The notes beneath the pieces are model-generated. The model saw only the letters and a list, made by a program, of their open reading frames with translations, made no database searches and had not been told where the DNA came from. Source: Bretschneidera sinensis (lineage: Eukaryota; Streptophyta; Magnoliopsida; Brassicales; Akaniaceae). Taken from it: a stretch of DNA of 64,000 nt. The stretch spans positions 64,998,001-65,062,000 of the forward strand of contig CM043698.1 of the NCBI GenBank assembly GCA_023935145.1, given 5' to 3'. Shown in pieces: positions 25,568-35,957 of the stretch (position 1 is its first letter; every line of letters starts with the position of its first letter). The translations under genes were made by a program, and so were the position numbers.

Positions 25568-26530
25568 TGTTGGAAATCACCTTGACAAGATGCCCAGGTG
25601 GTGATCTTCCAAACACCCAAGTCTAGAATGACTTGTAAAGATTAGGAATCGAAAACAGAAACAGAAATCGTAAGAAGAAAGAAGACAAGCAATTGTTATC
25701 GAGGTTCGACAATAGTCTACGTCCTCGTGAGTTCCTCCGAACTCTCTGCACTAAATCAATGTTCTTTTACAATCACAGCAACCCTCTCCAAGAAGCTCAG
25801 GTTCTTGAAAAAACAAAGAAAAGAAGAAAGAAGATGATAAGAACTATTATAAAAGCTCTCTATCAAATCTATGCTACTATTTCTTTACAACCAGCCTCAC
25901 TATAATGAGTCCCTCTTGTGTTTTGTGTCTTTGCAATCTCACACAATTCTCTCTTGTATCATTTGATCACTTGTATGTCACAACTTGTAATCACTCAATT
26001 GATTATATGTTGTTATAGAATGAAGCTAGGTGACCCTTTATATAGTGCACCAACTTCTTGACCAATCTTGAGTGTCATTCTCCACCCTTAAATCTTGATG
26101 ACCAATCAACGATGGCCCTCTATTAATCCTAAGTGATGTTGTGTGTTTTGGACTTGCACTCACATACTTAACAAAAGGTTGAATCAAGTTAATCATATGT
26201 GCATCAGTGTGTCTAGCGCGTAGGCCTCCAACAGGGCGCGCTGTGGCCTTGGGCAAAACACCTACTTTCTGGGCGCCGCGGCCTTGGGTAGGGGGCGCTG
26301 CGGCCTTAGCCTTCCTCCAGCATCCTCACTTGCTGGGCACCACAGCCTGGGAGGAGTAGGGCTGTGGTGCACACTGATGCTGGACCCTTCAAAGCTGTGT
26401 GCACTTCTTTGTCTTGCTGAAAGGAGAGGTGTGCACACACTCAAAGTGAGGCGCACACTTGTGTGCACTCCTTTAACATGCTGAAATTCATTCTTTCATC
26501 TCTTGTTTAAATCTTAGACAAATACCAACA
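25568..26530 (-). repeat. 3' LTR (left) of copia-2
   Basis: 963 bp, TGTTGGAAATCACC to AAATACCAACA, about 95 percent identical by eye to the right LTR. It includes a GC-rich block (26214-26356) with three related units of the type gggcgc..gcggccttggg in otherwise AT-rich DNA. Small ORFs on both strands here are LTR sequence and not genes. Confidence 0.95.
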
Positions 26531-26911
26531 ATATCTATCTTTGCCTAAACGTTTAAACCCGAACCATTGTGCAGAGAACTTCAGGATCCAAACTCATCTT
26601 GAGTCATCATATCAACCGACTCCAATCCGAAGTAGTCAAAGGTAATAATTAAACTTACTTAGAGGTAGAACCTTGGTGCCTAAATCCGTAGGATTTTCTT
26701 CCGTGGCTACCTTGCCCACATGGATGCATCATTCCGTAACATTTTCTCGAATGAAATGATACCGAACATCTATGTGCTTTGTCCTCTCCTGGAACACTGG
26801 ATTTTTACACAAGTGCAATGCACTTTGACTATCCGAATATACCACCACCTGCTTTTCCAAGACCTTCAACTCTTCCAACAACCCTTTGCACCACATAGCC
26901 TCCTTAATGGC

Positions 26912-27200
26912 TTACGTAGCCGCTATGTACTCAGCCTCGGTTGTTGAGAGCGCTACCATCGGCTGCAACTGAGCTTTCCAACTTACACAATATCTGTTTA
27001 AGTTGAAGAAGTAGGAGGTAATCGATCTTCTCTTATCCCGGTCTGCTCCATAGTCCGAATCCGCATAACCTTCAAGACAGATGGACTTACCCCTATTCTC
27101 ATAAATCAGCCCCACATCTGGGCTTCCCTTCAAGCACCTCAGCAACTACTTTATCCCAAGCTAATGCTCCTTTTCGGGATTACTCATAAAACTGCTGAGA
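26912..27200 (-). pseudogene. Copia-2 RNase H remnant
   Basis: The minus strand encodes MLRCLKGSPDVGLIYENRG, GYADSDYGADRDKRRSITSY and CVSWKAQLQPMVALSTTEAEYIAAT. These are the first copia RNase H motifs: a DSD acidic pair and the STTEAEY segment. The domain loses its frame after AAT. Further RNase H-like sequence without an open frame continues to about 26560. Confidence 0.88.
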
Positions 27201-28444
27201 ACACTTATTGCATGAGCAATATCAGGTCTAGTGCTTCCCATGGTGAACATAACGAACCAACAGCACTAAAGTAAGGGACTTTTTCCATTTGCTTCTTCTC
27301 CACCTCTGATCTCGGACATTGATCGCTGGAGAACTTGAAATGACCAGCAAAGGGAACCTTCACTGGTTTGCTATCTTCCATAGAGAACTTAGATATCATC
27401 TTCTCTATGTAGGAAGTTTGAGAGATCTTCAATCTGTTTCTCTCCCTTTCTCCGATGATATACATCCCAAGGATCTTCTGTGCATGGCCAAGATCCTTCA
27501 TCTCAAACTTCTCACTGAGTTGAGACTTCAATTCGTTTATCCTCTCCATGGTGCTCCCAATCAGCAACATATCATTAACATAGATGATGATGATCACCAC
27601 TTCCTCAACCTTCTGCCCCTTGTAGTATAAGCATGAATCATAGTAGCTCCTCATGAAACCTAAGCTAATTATAAAAGAATCAAACCTCTTATTCTATTGC
27701 TGAGGTGATTGCTTCAGACCATAGAGAGATTTCTTCAATTTGCACACCAATTCTCCCTGCCTTCCTTCCTAATAGCCTTCGGGTTGCCTCATGTAGATGG
27801 TCTCATCAAGCCCTCTATGTAAGAACGCTATCTTCACATCCATTTGCTCAATTTCCCAATCAAATTGAACCACCATTGCCAATACTATCCGAATCGTCTT
27901 GTACTTCACAACCGGTGAGAAGATTTCGGTGAAATCTATGCCTTCTTTTTGTGTGAACCCCTTCGCCACCAGCTTAGCTTGTACCAGACTTCATCTCCTG
28001 GAATATTCCCTTCTTTGATCTTGTAGATCTATCTACAATCCACAACTCTCTGTTTTTCTAGTTTGGGCAGAAATTCCAAAGAGTTGTTCTTCCTCAAAGA
28101 ATCCATTTCTTTTTCCATAGCTAACTGCCACTTTGACGAATCCTTACACTCTATGGCATCCTTGTAAGTTTCTGGTTCAACCTCTCCTTCTGTTTAAGGA
28201 GCTGCTACATTAGTATCCGCAAACCCATATCTCAAAGGTGGTCTAACCACCCTCCTTCCCCGGTCTCTTGTGAGCTGGTAGTCATTCCGACTTGCTGCAT
28301 CAACCTCTTCTAGTTTAGCCTCTTCTTGAGTTTCTTAAGCTTGGCCTTCATTAATGGGCTTTACCTGGTCCGAACCCTCTTCTTTCCTTGATATACCTGA
28401 ACTGAATTCTCCTTGATGTGATGCTCCACAAATTCCAGATTGGT
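27201..28444 (-). pseudogene. Copia-2 reverse transcriptase remnant
   Basis: Right to left on the minus strand: a Ser/Glu-rich linker, then MAKGFTQKEGIDFTEIFSPV and DVKIAFLHRGLDETIYMRQP (27969-27769), and after breaks SCLYYKGQKVEEVVIII, YVNDMLLIGS and MKDLGHAQKILGM (27654-27205). The catalytic box reads YVND where the family has YVDD, so one metal-binding aspartate is replaced by asparagine. With stops at several points, the enzyme could not work. Confidence 0.9.
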
Positions 28445-29368
28445 TTACTCACTAGCCCCTACAGGGTCAGTTTTCTCCAAATAGGGAAATAACAATTCAT
28501 TAAAAATAACATCCCTACTTATTATGAGTTTCATGCCCTTCTTTTCTAAGGACCGCAACCTATATCCCTTAACCCCATCACCATACCCTAGAAACACACA
28601 TTTTATAAACTTTGGGTTAAGTTTATCATCCTTTTGATATACAAATGCAGCACACCCAAAAGTCCTAAGGTTGCTTAATTCAGGGGGTTTTCCACTCCAC
28701 ATCTCCATGGGAGTCTTGAGCTCTAAAGCTCTAGAGGGTGATCTATTAACCAAGTATGCAGCTATAGACATAGCTTCTCCCCAAAAATATTTTGGTAAAC
28801 CGAACCCAATCAACATGCACCTAACCTTTTCCATAAGGGTTCTATTCATCCTCTCAGCAACTCCATTTTGCTGAGGTGTTTTTACAACCGCTCTATGCCT
28901 TAGAATGCTATTTAATTCACAGAATTTATCAAAATCCTTATTACAAAATTCTAAGCCATTATCAGTTCGTAAAGCCTTAACAACCCTACCCGTTTCAGTC
29001 TCTAGCAACTTTTTCCACACAACAAATTTATTTAATGCATCTGATTTATTTCTAAGCAAATAAACCCAAACCTTTCTTGAATAATCATCAATTAAAGACA
29101 GAAAGGAAAAGTTACCTCCCTATGTTGGTGTTTTTGCTGGTCCCCAAAGGTCTGAATGAATGTAGTCAAGAATCCCCTTAGACTTGTGCACTCCGGTGTT
29201 GAAGCTGACCTGGTGTTGCTTCCTAAGAATGCAATACTCGCAGAAATCCAATTTCTCTACTTTGTCTCCTCCAAGTAGACCATCCTTGCTAATAACTTGC
29301 AGGCCCATTTTGCTCATGTGTTCCAAGCGAGTATGCCAAAGAGCTGCCCTATCCATTTCAGCCATCAA
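28445..29368 (-). pseudogene. Copia-2 integrase remnant
   Basis: Minus strand: LWHTRLEHMSKMGLQVISK with CEYCILRKQ is the zinc finger (29368-29120), ending in YIHSDLWGPAK, the first acidic segment. After a short break come ALRTDNGLEFCNKDFDKFC and PQQNGVAERMNRTLMEKVRC, the second acidic residue and the glutamate. Then NRSPSRALELKTP and CVFLGYGDGVKGYRLRSLE close the domain (to 28445). Confidence 0.92.
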
Positions 29369-29512
29369 GTTTGCTGCTTGACCGTTGATTTATGTCTCTC
29401 CGATCATCTCATAGAGTCCATCCTTTATTGCTGCTTTGATCACTACCAAAGATCCGTTGGCCACCTTGATCTTTCCTCCCTCTACTTTGCATGTGTACCC
29501 CATGGAATCTAG

Positions 29513-29949
29513 CTACCCCAACGAGATCAAATTCCTCTTCAAATCTGGAAGATACCTCACATTCCGCAGCAGCCTTGTGACTCTATCAAACATCCTCAAT
29601 TGGATGTCTCCAATCCCTCTCACTTGGCAAGAATTGTCATTACCCAAGGAGACCCTTCCATCATTGATCTCCTTGAAATTATTGAACCATTCCTTGTGAG
29701 GGCACATATGATAAGTGCACCCGGAATCCAGAATCCACTTCTTGTTGCCTTGCCTCCTGCCCACATTTGAGCACACAACAAGAACATCATCTTGTTGTTC
29801 TCCTTTGGCAACCGAAGCCTCTCTATTGTTGGTATGGCTTCTTCTCTCATCCCACATATTCTTCTTAAAATCTTTCTTGAAATGGCCTTCCTTGTTGTAG
29901 TAGAAGCACCTCTTCCCTCCAAGTCTTGTCTTAGAATGAGATCTTCCAT
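29513..29949 (-). pseudogene. Copia-2 zinc knuckle and protease remnant
   Basis: One minus-strand frame gives KKWILDSGCTYHMCPHKEWF, the copia protease with its DSG triad intact, then GIGDIQLRMFDRVTRLLRNV (29857-29513). An overlapping frame, upstream, matches the basic Arg-rich gag tail and knuckle region. The frames are offset, so at least one shift separates gag from protease. Confidence 0.85.
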
Positions 29950-30659
29950 GGCTCTGCCCTCTACCTCTTGATTTTACCGGTAGTTGCCATGATTTCTACT
30001 GCCATTTTGAGTTGCTGGCCTTCCTCTAATGAACAACCCTTCTCCACTTGATACTTCCCTCATCTTGGCTTTGAAATCATGTGCCCTTATGGCATTGATC
30101 ACAATCTCCTTAGTTAAAGTATCTCTTCCATACTCAATAGTATTAATCAAATTATCAAAAAATCAGGAAGAGAATTTAACAAAATAACAGCCAGTTTTTC
30201 ATCCGGGAATTTAATACTACAACTAGCTAAACCTTAAACTAGTTTATTAAAGATATCAAGATTATCTTATAACTCTTTATTAGGATCCATTTTAAAAGCA
30301 AAGATTCTTTTAAGAAGATAAATCTTGTTAGAGAAAGTTTTGGTAAGAAACAACTTATCTAGTTTCTTCTATATGACAGCCGGATCTTTTGAGTCTCCGC
30401 ACTCCCTTGTGACACTATCCGACATGTGCAAGAAAATGGTGCTGTAAGCCATCTTCTTCATCCCAATCTACTGATCCTCCGTGATACTTGCTGGAAAAGC
30501 ATCATCTTCTCCAATAGCCAAGTCCATTTTCCGTTGCATAAGAACCGCCTTGATCTTCCGCTTCCAAAGGGTAAAATCTTCATTTCCATCAAACTTCTCA
30601 AAAATGAAATTTGAAGCCATCTTTACAGAGAAAATCCCAAATTTATGCAATACCCACAA
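29950..30659 (-). pseudogene. Copia-2 gag remnant
   Basis: Gag starts at 30620 on the minus strand with MASNFIFEKFDGNEDFTLWK, followed by RKIKAVLMQRKMDLAIGEDD, the usual copia gag opening, and stops at about 30468. The same family of sequence continues with several stops (AYSTIFLHMSDSV and onward) to about 29950. In intact elements gag forms the particle shell. Confidence 0.85.
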
Positions 30660-30824
30660 ATGCTTTCTTCAACCTCAAGAACACGATCGAAGATGGATCT
30701 TAACATCATTCTTGAATCACTCTCAAGAACACGATCTGATCTTAATCTTTACTCCATTCTTGAATCACCTAAGAAGTTGATCTTTGATTCTTGGAGTCTT
30801 AACTCTGTCACCTTCTTGTTCTTG

Positions 30825-30881
30825 CTCTGATACCCTCTCTCCAAAGCTCTAATACCATTGTCACCAAAGCTCTGATACCAC
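30825..30881 (-). other. Copia-2 primer-binding site with extra copies
   Basis: The site next to the 5' LTR reads TGGTATCAGAGC on the minus strand (30880-30869), a perfect match to the initiator-Met type. Two further imperfect copies lie just downstream (about 30858-30847, ATGGTATTAGAGC, and 30834-30825, GGTATCAGAGC), spaced by about 23 bp. Confidence 0.85.
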
Positions 30882-31834
30882 TGTTGGAAATCACATTAAC
30901 AAGATGCCCAGGTGGTGATCTTCCAAACACCCAAGTCTAGAATGACTTGTAAAGATTAGGAATCGGAAACAGAAACAGAAACAGAAATCAATAGTCTACG
31001 TCCCCGTGAGTTCCTCCGAACTCTCTGCACTAAATCAATGGTTCTTTTACAATCACAGCAACCCTCTCCAAGAAGCTCAAGTTCTTGAAGAAACAAAGAA
31101 AAGAAGAAAGAAGATGATAAGAACTATTACAAAAGCTCTCTATCAAATCTATGCTACTCTTTCTTTACAACCAGCCTCACTATAATGAGTCCCTCTTGTG
31201 TTTTGTGTCTTTGCACTCTCACACAATTCTCTCTTGTATCTCTTGATCACTTGTATGTCACAACTTGTAATCACCCAATTGATTATATGTTGTTATTGAA
31301 TGAAGCTAGGTGACCCTTTATATAGTGCACCAACTTCTTGACCAATCTTGAGTGTCATTCTCCACCCTTAGATCTTGATGACCAATCAACCATGGCCCTC
31401 CATCAATTCTAAGTGATGTTGAGCATTTTGGACTTGCACCCATACACTTAACAAAAGGTTGAATTAAGTTAATCATGTGTGCATCAGTGTGCTTAGCGCC
31501 TAGGCCTCCAACAGGGGGCGCTGCGGCCTTGGGCAAAACACCTTTTCACCATTTTCTGGGCGCTATGGCCTTGGGTAGGGGGCACCACGGCCTTGGCCTT
31601 CCTCCAACATCCTCACTTTATAGGCATCACGGCTTAGGAGGAGCAGGGCTGCAGTGCACACTGATGCTGGACCCTTCAAAGCTGTGCGCACTTCTTTGTC
31701 TTGCTGAAAGGAGAGGTGTGCACACACCCAAAGTGAGGCGCACACTTGTGTGCACTCCTTTAACATGCTAAAATTCATTCTTCCATCTCTTATTTAAACC
31801 TTAACCATGTTTAAATCTTAGACAAATACCAACA
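30882..31834 (-). repeat. 5' LTR (right) of copia-2
   Basis: 953 bp, from TGTTGGAAATCACATT to AAATACCAACA, followed by TCTAT. It shares with the left LTR the GC-rich block (31494-31645) and the segment acaatcacagcaaccctctcc. It drives the minus strand. Confidence 0.95.
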
Positions 31835-31839
31835 TCTAT

Positions 31840-32465
31840 CGATGTGATACTCAAGGGTACTCCATTTAATTTTATTATCTCTGCAACATACAACTCAGCC
31901 AACTTTTCTGGACTCCAAGTATTTTTAATAGGATGAAAATGTGAAGACTTAGAAAGTTTATCCACTATAACCCATACAAAATTATGCCCTCTCTTGGTAC
32001 GGGAAAAACCAAAGACAAAATCCATAGTCACATTTTCCCATGGCCGCTCAGGTATTGGAAGAGGTTGTAATAAACCTGCTGGATGTCTATTCTCGGACTT
32101 TACCTGTTGACAAGTCAAACATCTAGCAACGTGTTCTGCTACATCCTTCTTCATCCCTGACCACCAATAATTTTGTTTCAACCCTTGTACATCTTATTAT
32201 TACATGGGTGCATGGAATATACAGAATCATGAGCCTCCCTTAATATCTCCTTTCTAATTTTCATGTCATTGGGAACACAAACTTTATGCCCCAATACTAC
32301 CATACCATCTTCTCTAATTTTAAACTCGGTCAGCTTCCCATTCAACACTTCTTGCCTGATTTTCTCTATCCCCTCATCTTTACCTTGCAGCTGTAATAAA
32401 CGATCAATAATAGGAGATTGTATCACCATATTTGCCATTAATACTCCTCTATCATTGACACTCAA
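31840..32465 (-). pseudogene. Gypsy integrase zinc finger and core, N-terminal piece
   Basis: Minus strand: LREAHDSVYSMHPCNNKMYK, then YWWSGMKKDVAEHVARCLTC and QQVKSENRHPAGLLQPLPIP. This is the HHCC finger. It is followed by WENVTMDFVFGF and VWVIVDKLSKSSHF, the first acidic segment. The reading runs into the copia-2 insertion at 31839. A frame break near 32178 splits the HHCC finger. Confidence 0.9.
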
Positions 32466-32633
32466 TTACATCATCATTCCTCTTAATTCTATCATCAGAC
32501 TAGTATTATGACTCCCAATAGTAGCTAATTTCCCTGTAGCCTTTCTACTCAATGCATCAGCTACTACATTAGTCTTTCCTGGATGATAATGAATTGTACA
32601 GTTATAATCACAAATCAATTCAATCCACATCCT

Positions 32634-32960
32634 CTACCTCAAATTCAACTCCTTATAGGTTGGTAAATGCGTCAAACTTTTATGATCAGTAAAAATTTCA
32701 CACTTGGCTCCATATAGATGGTGTCTCCAAATCTTCAAAGCAAAAACTATGGCAACCAATTCTAAATCATGGGTCTGGTAATTCCTCTCATAGTTTTTCA
32801 GTTGCCTAGATGCATAAGCTATAACTTTCCCATGTTGCATCAACATACATCCCAACACCTGATGTGACGCATCACTATAAACCACAAATCCTTCATCACC
32901 AGAAGGGAGCACTAATATTGGGGCAGTAGTCAGTTTTTCTTTTAACAGCTGGAAACTTCT
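32634..32960 (-). pseudogene. Gypsy RNase H remnant
   Basis: The segment [20 protein letters not shown], then [20 protein letters not shown] and [20 protein letters not shown], is typical of Ty3-gypsy RNase H. The TDHKSLTHL box is present. A stop precedes the next segment near 32632, and the region to 32466 is coding-like but without a clean frame. Confidence 0.9.
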
Positions 32961-33107
32961 CTAACATTCCTCTAACCACCTAAATTTCACATCCTTCTTG
33001 GTCAATTTAGTCAAAGGTCAAGCAATCATAGAAATTTTTTGGATAAATCTTATATAATAACCAGCAAACCCCAAAAAGCTTCTAATTTCAATTACACTCG
33101 TGGGTCT

Positions 33108-33860
33108 TTACCAATTCAATACTGCTTCTACTTTTTGTGGGTCAACCGGTATCCCCTCTCCCGACACAACATGCCCCAAGAAAGATATCTCGTTCAACCA
33201 AAACTCACATTTAGAGAACTTTGCATATAATTTCTCTTTCCTTAGAATCTCCAACACTATCTCCAAATGTCGCATCTGCTCCTCTTCATTCTTGAAATAT
33301 ACTAAAATATCATCAATAAACACAATTACAAATCTATCCAAGAATGGTTTAAACACCCGATTCATAAGGTCCATAAATGCGACAGGAGCATTGGTCAACC
33401 CAAAAGGCTTCATCACTAAGAACTCATAATGGCCATATCGTGTCCTAAAAGCAGTTTTAGGCACGTCCCCCTCCTTTATCCTTAATTGATGATAACCTGA
33501 CCTCAGGTCTATCTTAAAAAACACTATAGCTCCCTGTAACTGCTCGAATAAATCATCAATCCTGGGCAATGGATATCTATTCTTGATGGTGATCTTATTC
33601 AGCTGTCTATAATAAATACACAACCTCATTGTCCCATCATTGTTCTTGACAAATAACACAGGGGCTCCCCAGGGTGACATACTAGGTCGGATAAACTGTT
33701 TATCTAGAAACTCCTGAAGCTGAACTTTCAACTCTCTCAATTCAGCTAGTGTCATTCTATAGGGTGCTATAGATATGGGTGCTATGGATATGGGTGCTAT
33801 GGATATGGGTGCTAATCCTGGAATCACCTCAATAGAAAATTCAATCTCCTATTGGGAGGC
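33108..33860 (-). pseudogene. Gypsy reverse transcriptase
   Basis: About 240 continuous minus-strand codons give [57 protein letters not shown], then [20 protein letters not shown] and [20 protein letters not shown], with the FIDD catalytic box intact. A triple repeat of a six-residue unit (PISIAP) lies at its N-terminal side (33765-33812), apparently from an 18-bp slippage. Its frame differs from that of gag-protease upstream. Confidence 0.92.
33756..33812. repeat. 18-bp tandem repeat in gypsy pol
   Basis: Three copies of an 18-bp unit (atgggtgctatggatatg type, the first slightly different) are in frame and encode repeated PISIA. This is a short slippage expansion between the protease and RT domains. 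Confidence 0.85.
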
Positions 33861-34042
33861 AACCCAGACAACTCTTCAGGGAATACATAAGAAAAATCTT
33901 TTACCACCAAGATTTCATCTAACTTCCTATTCTCTTTACTAGAATCCACCACATATGCCAAATACCACTAACAACCCTTCCTCAACCATTTACTAGTAGT
34001 TAAGGCAGAAATAAGACAATTAGCAAGTATATTACTTTCTCC

Positions 34043-34438
34043 CTAAAAATTAAACCCCTCCTGTCCAAGTATCTTGAACACCACATTTTTCCTAAAACAA
34101 TCTACCCAAGCATGATATGCAGATAACCAATTCACCCCCAGAATTAAATCAAAATTTGTCATATCTAAAGGTAATAAATCAACTTCAAATTCTTTATCAG
34201 CAATATTAATCACACGGCCTTGATAGATTGTTATGATAATAACCCTATCTCCAGTAGGAACCTCAATAATAATTGCATGCATCAAAGGACTAGCACTAGC
34301 ATCAATAGATTTCATATAATTACTATATGTAAAAGAATGGGTTGCACCCGGATCAATTAATAATCTAGCAGGTCTACCAAAGATAGATATCATACCTATA
34401 ACAACATCAGGAGTGGCTTGTGCATCCTGCTGAGTCAA
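34043..34438 (-). pseudogene. Gypsy aspartic protease remnant
   Basis: Minus strand: RPARLLIDPGATHSFTYSNY carries the active-site segment with DPG instead of DSG. YQGRVINIADKEFEVDLLPL and DLILGVNWLSAYHAWVDC follow, both typical of plant chromovirus proteases (retropepsin-like). It shares its frame with the gag exonic stretch to its right, but a TAG at about 34468-34470 cuts the link. Confidence 0.88.
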
Positions 34439-34513
34439 TGCATAAACTCTACTATCTTGGGACTGAAACTAGCTGCCATGTCCTCGCTCTGCTACTGATC
34501 CTTGACCTCTGCC

Positions 34514-35869
34514 CTATACATTCCCTGATCCACCACCTCTCTCCACCGATCTTTCCCCAATACTTCCAATGCTTTTGTCAACAGATTTTCCCGCTGGACA
34601 ATCTGCAGCCACATGTCCTCCCCTACCACATACAAAGCATATTTGCATAGGGCAATTTTGAGCCAGATGTCCCGTTTGATTACATCTGAAGCAAACCCTT
34701 GCCTCTTGATCAAACATCCGGTTACCCCTTCCCCCTGGTAGCATACTTACTCCTCTACCATAACTCCCACTTCCCATAGCATGCCTCCCAAATCTAGGGG
34801 ACCCACTGGTATTACTCTGAGCTACAGAAGCAACATATTCTACTTGCTTCTGACTCTGTACTACAGTTCCTTGTGACAAGGAACGCCCCCTCTGGGGTGG
34901 TCTCCCATCCTGTACACCCATACTACTACTACCTCTAGGTCCTTCAAATCTAGACCTTTTCAGCCAATCCCTCCTACCTCTCAAGTCCATCAAATCTTTC
35001 TTAATCTAAAATGCTTTATCCACCAATACAACATAATTCCCTATGCCCATATAAGAGACTTTAGTTCTAATGTCATAGTGTAATCCGTCTAAAAATCTAT
35101 TATATTTTCTCTTCTCCTTATTCACTAACTCAGGTAAAAACCTTGACAGGGTTATGAATTTACTGTCATATTCACCCACCGATAAATTTTTCTGCTTTAG
35201 ATGAATAAAATCTCGTTCTTGTTGTGCTCGAAAGGTATCTGGGAAATACTTTGCAAAGAACTCATCCTTAAACTTATTCCAAGTCAAAGGTTGATCTACC
35301 CATGTGCTTACCCTAGTCAAAATATCCTCCCACCATTGAGAAGCCTCACCCTCTAGCATAAACGAAGCAAAAGCCACCTTCTATCTATCAGACACTGGTA
35401 AGACCTCAAAATATTTCTCCACATTCCTAATCCACTGCTCAGCTTCCACCAGATTTATAGATCCTCTAAAAGACTGAGGTTTAAACTTAAGAAACCTCAC
35501 AAAACAATCACCTTGCATCTCCTGTGTAAACACACCTCTCTCATGACCTTCTTGCCTCACCACATTCAGTTCTCTTCTACCTCTTTCCTCTAACCTTCTC
35601 TGTAAATTATCAGCCCTTTCTTCCACTGCATTCATCATTTCTATAGTACAATTTAGGGCTTCTCTCAACTCATCATTCTTACCCTCAGATACTCTCCCAT
35701 CTCTACTGGTACTAGCTGCACTATCAACATGTTCCCCCGCAGGACTCACAGACTCAACTTTCTCCTCTGCTTCAGTCCTCCCAAAAATTGGGGGTCTACC
35801 ACGTCCCCTCTGATTCAGAACTCTACCTCTAGTTCTCGCATGACCATATGTCATCCTCAAACTCTGCAT
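34514..35869 (-). pseudogene. Gypsy gag with two zinc knuckles, broken only by TAG codons
   Basis: One minus-strand frame runs 35869-34514. It starts with basic GHARTRGRVLNQRGRGRPP, then a helical stretch NAVEERADNLQRRLEERGRR, CFVRFLKFKPQSFRGSINLV, WWEDILTRVSTWVDQPLTWN and FFAKYFPDTFRAQQERDFIH (retrotransposon gag). Two CCHC knuckles follow, CFRCNQTGHLAQNC and CFVCGRGGHVAADC. Stops at 35381-35383, about 35006-35008 and 34514-34516, plus the one after GHGS near 34468, are all TAG and all keep the frame. Gag would assemble the particle and bind RNA. Confidence 0.92.
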
Positions 35870-35940
35870 TTAAAAATATTGTTTATTTAGATCTTCCATT
35901 TTTTGAGTTCTCATGCAGTCTACAAAATCTTAAAACCTAA

Positions 35941-35953
35941 TGCACTGATACCA
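35941..35953 (-). other. Primer-binding site of the gypsy element
   Basis: TGGTATCAGTGCA on the minus strand, four bases after the 5' LTR end. It is a variant of the initiator-Met site TGGTATCAGAGC. Confidence 0.75.
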
Positions 35954-35957
35954 AAAT

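Larger units (their letters stand above)
25568..31834 (-). mobile_element. Nested Ty1-copia retrotransposon (copia-2)
   Basis: A 6267-bp element inserted in the gypsy integrase, with target duplication TCTAT at 25563-25567 and 31835-31839. LTRs begin TGTTGG and end CCAACA on the plus strand. On the minus strand it has a primer site, gag, protease, integrase, RT and RNase H in copia order. All coding parts are broken by stops or shifts, and the RT active site is altered. It is younger than the gypsy host, since it lies inside it. Confidence 0.96.

Noticed and set aside
26262..26484. Overlapping small ORFs on both strands in the GC-rich block
   Set aside because: They occur in both copia-2 LTRs and follow from the GC-rich repeat composition. 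No protein motif is present.
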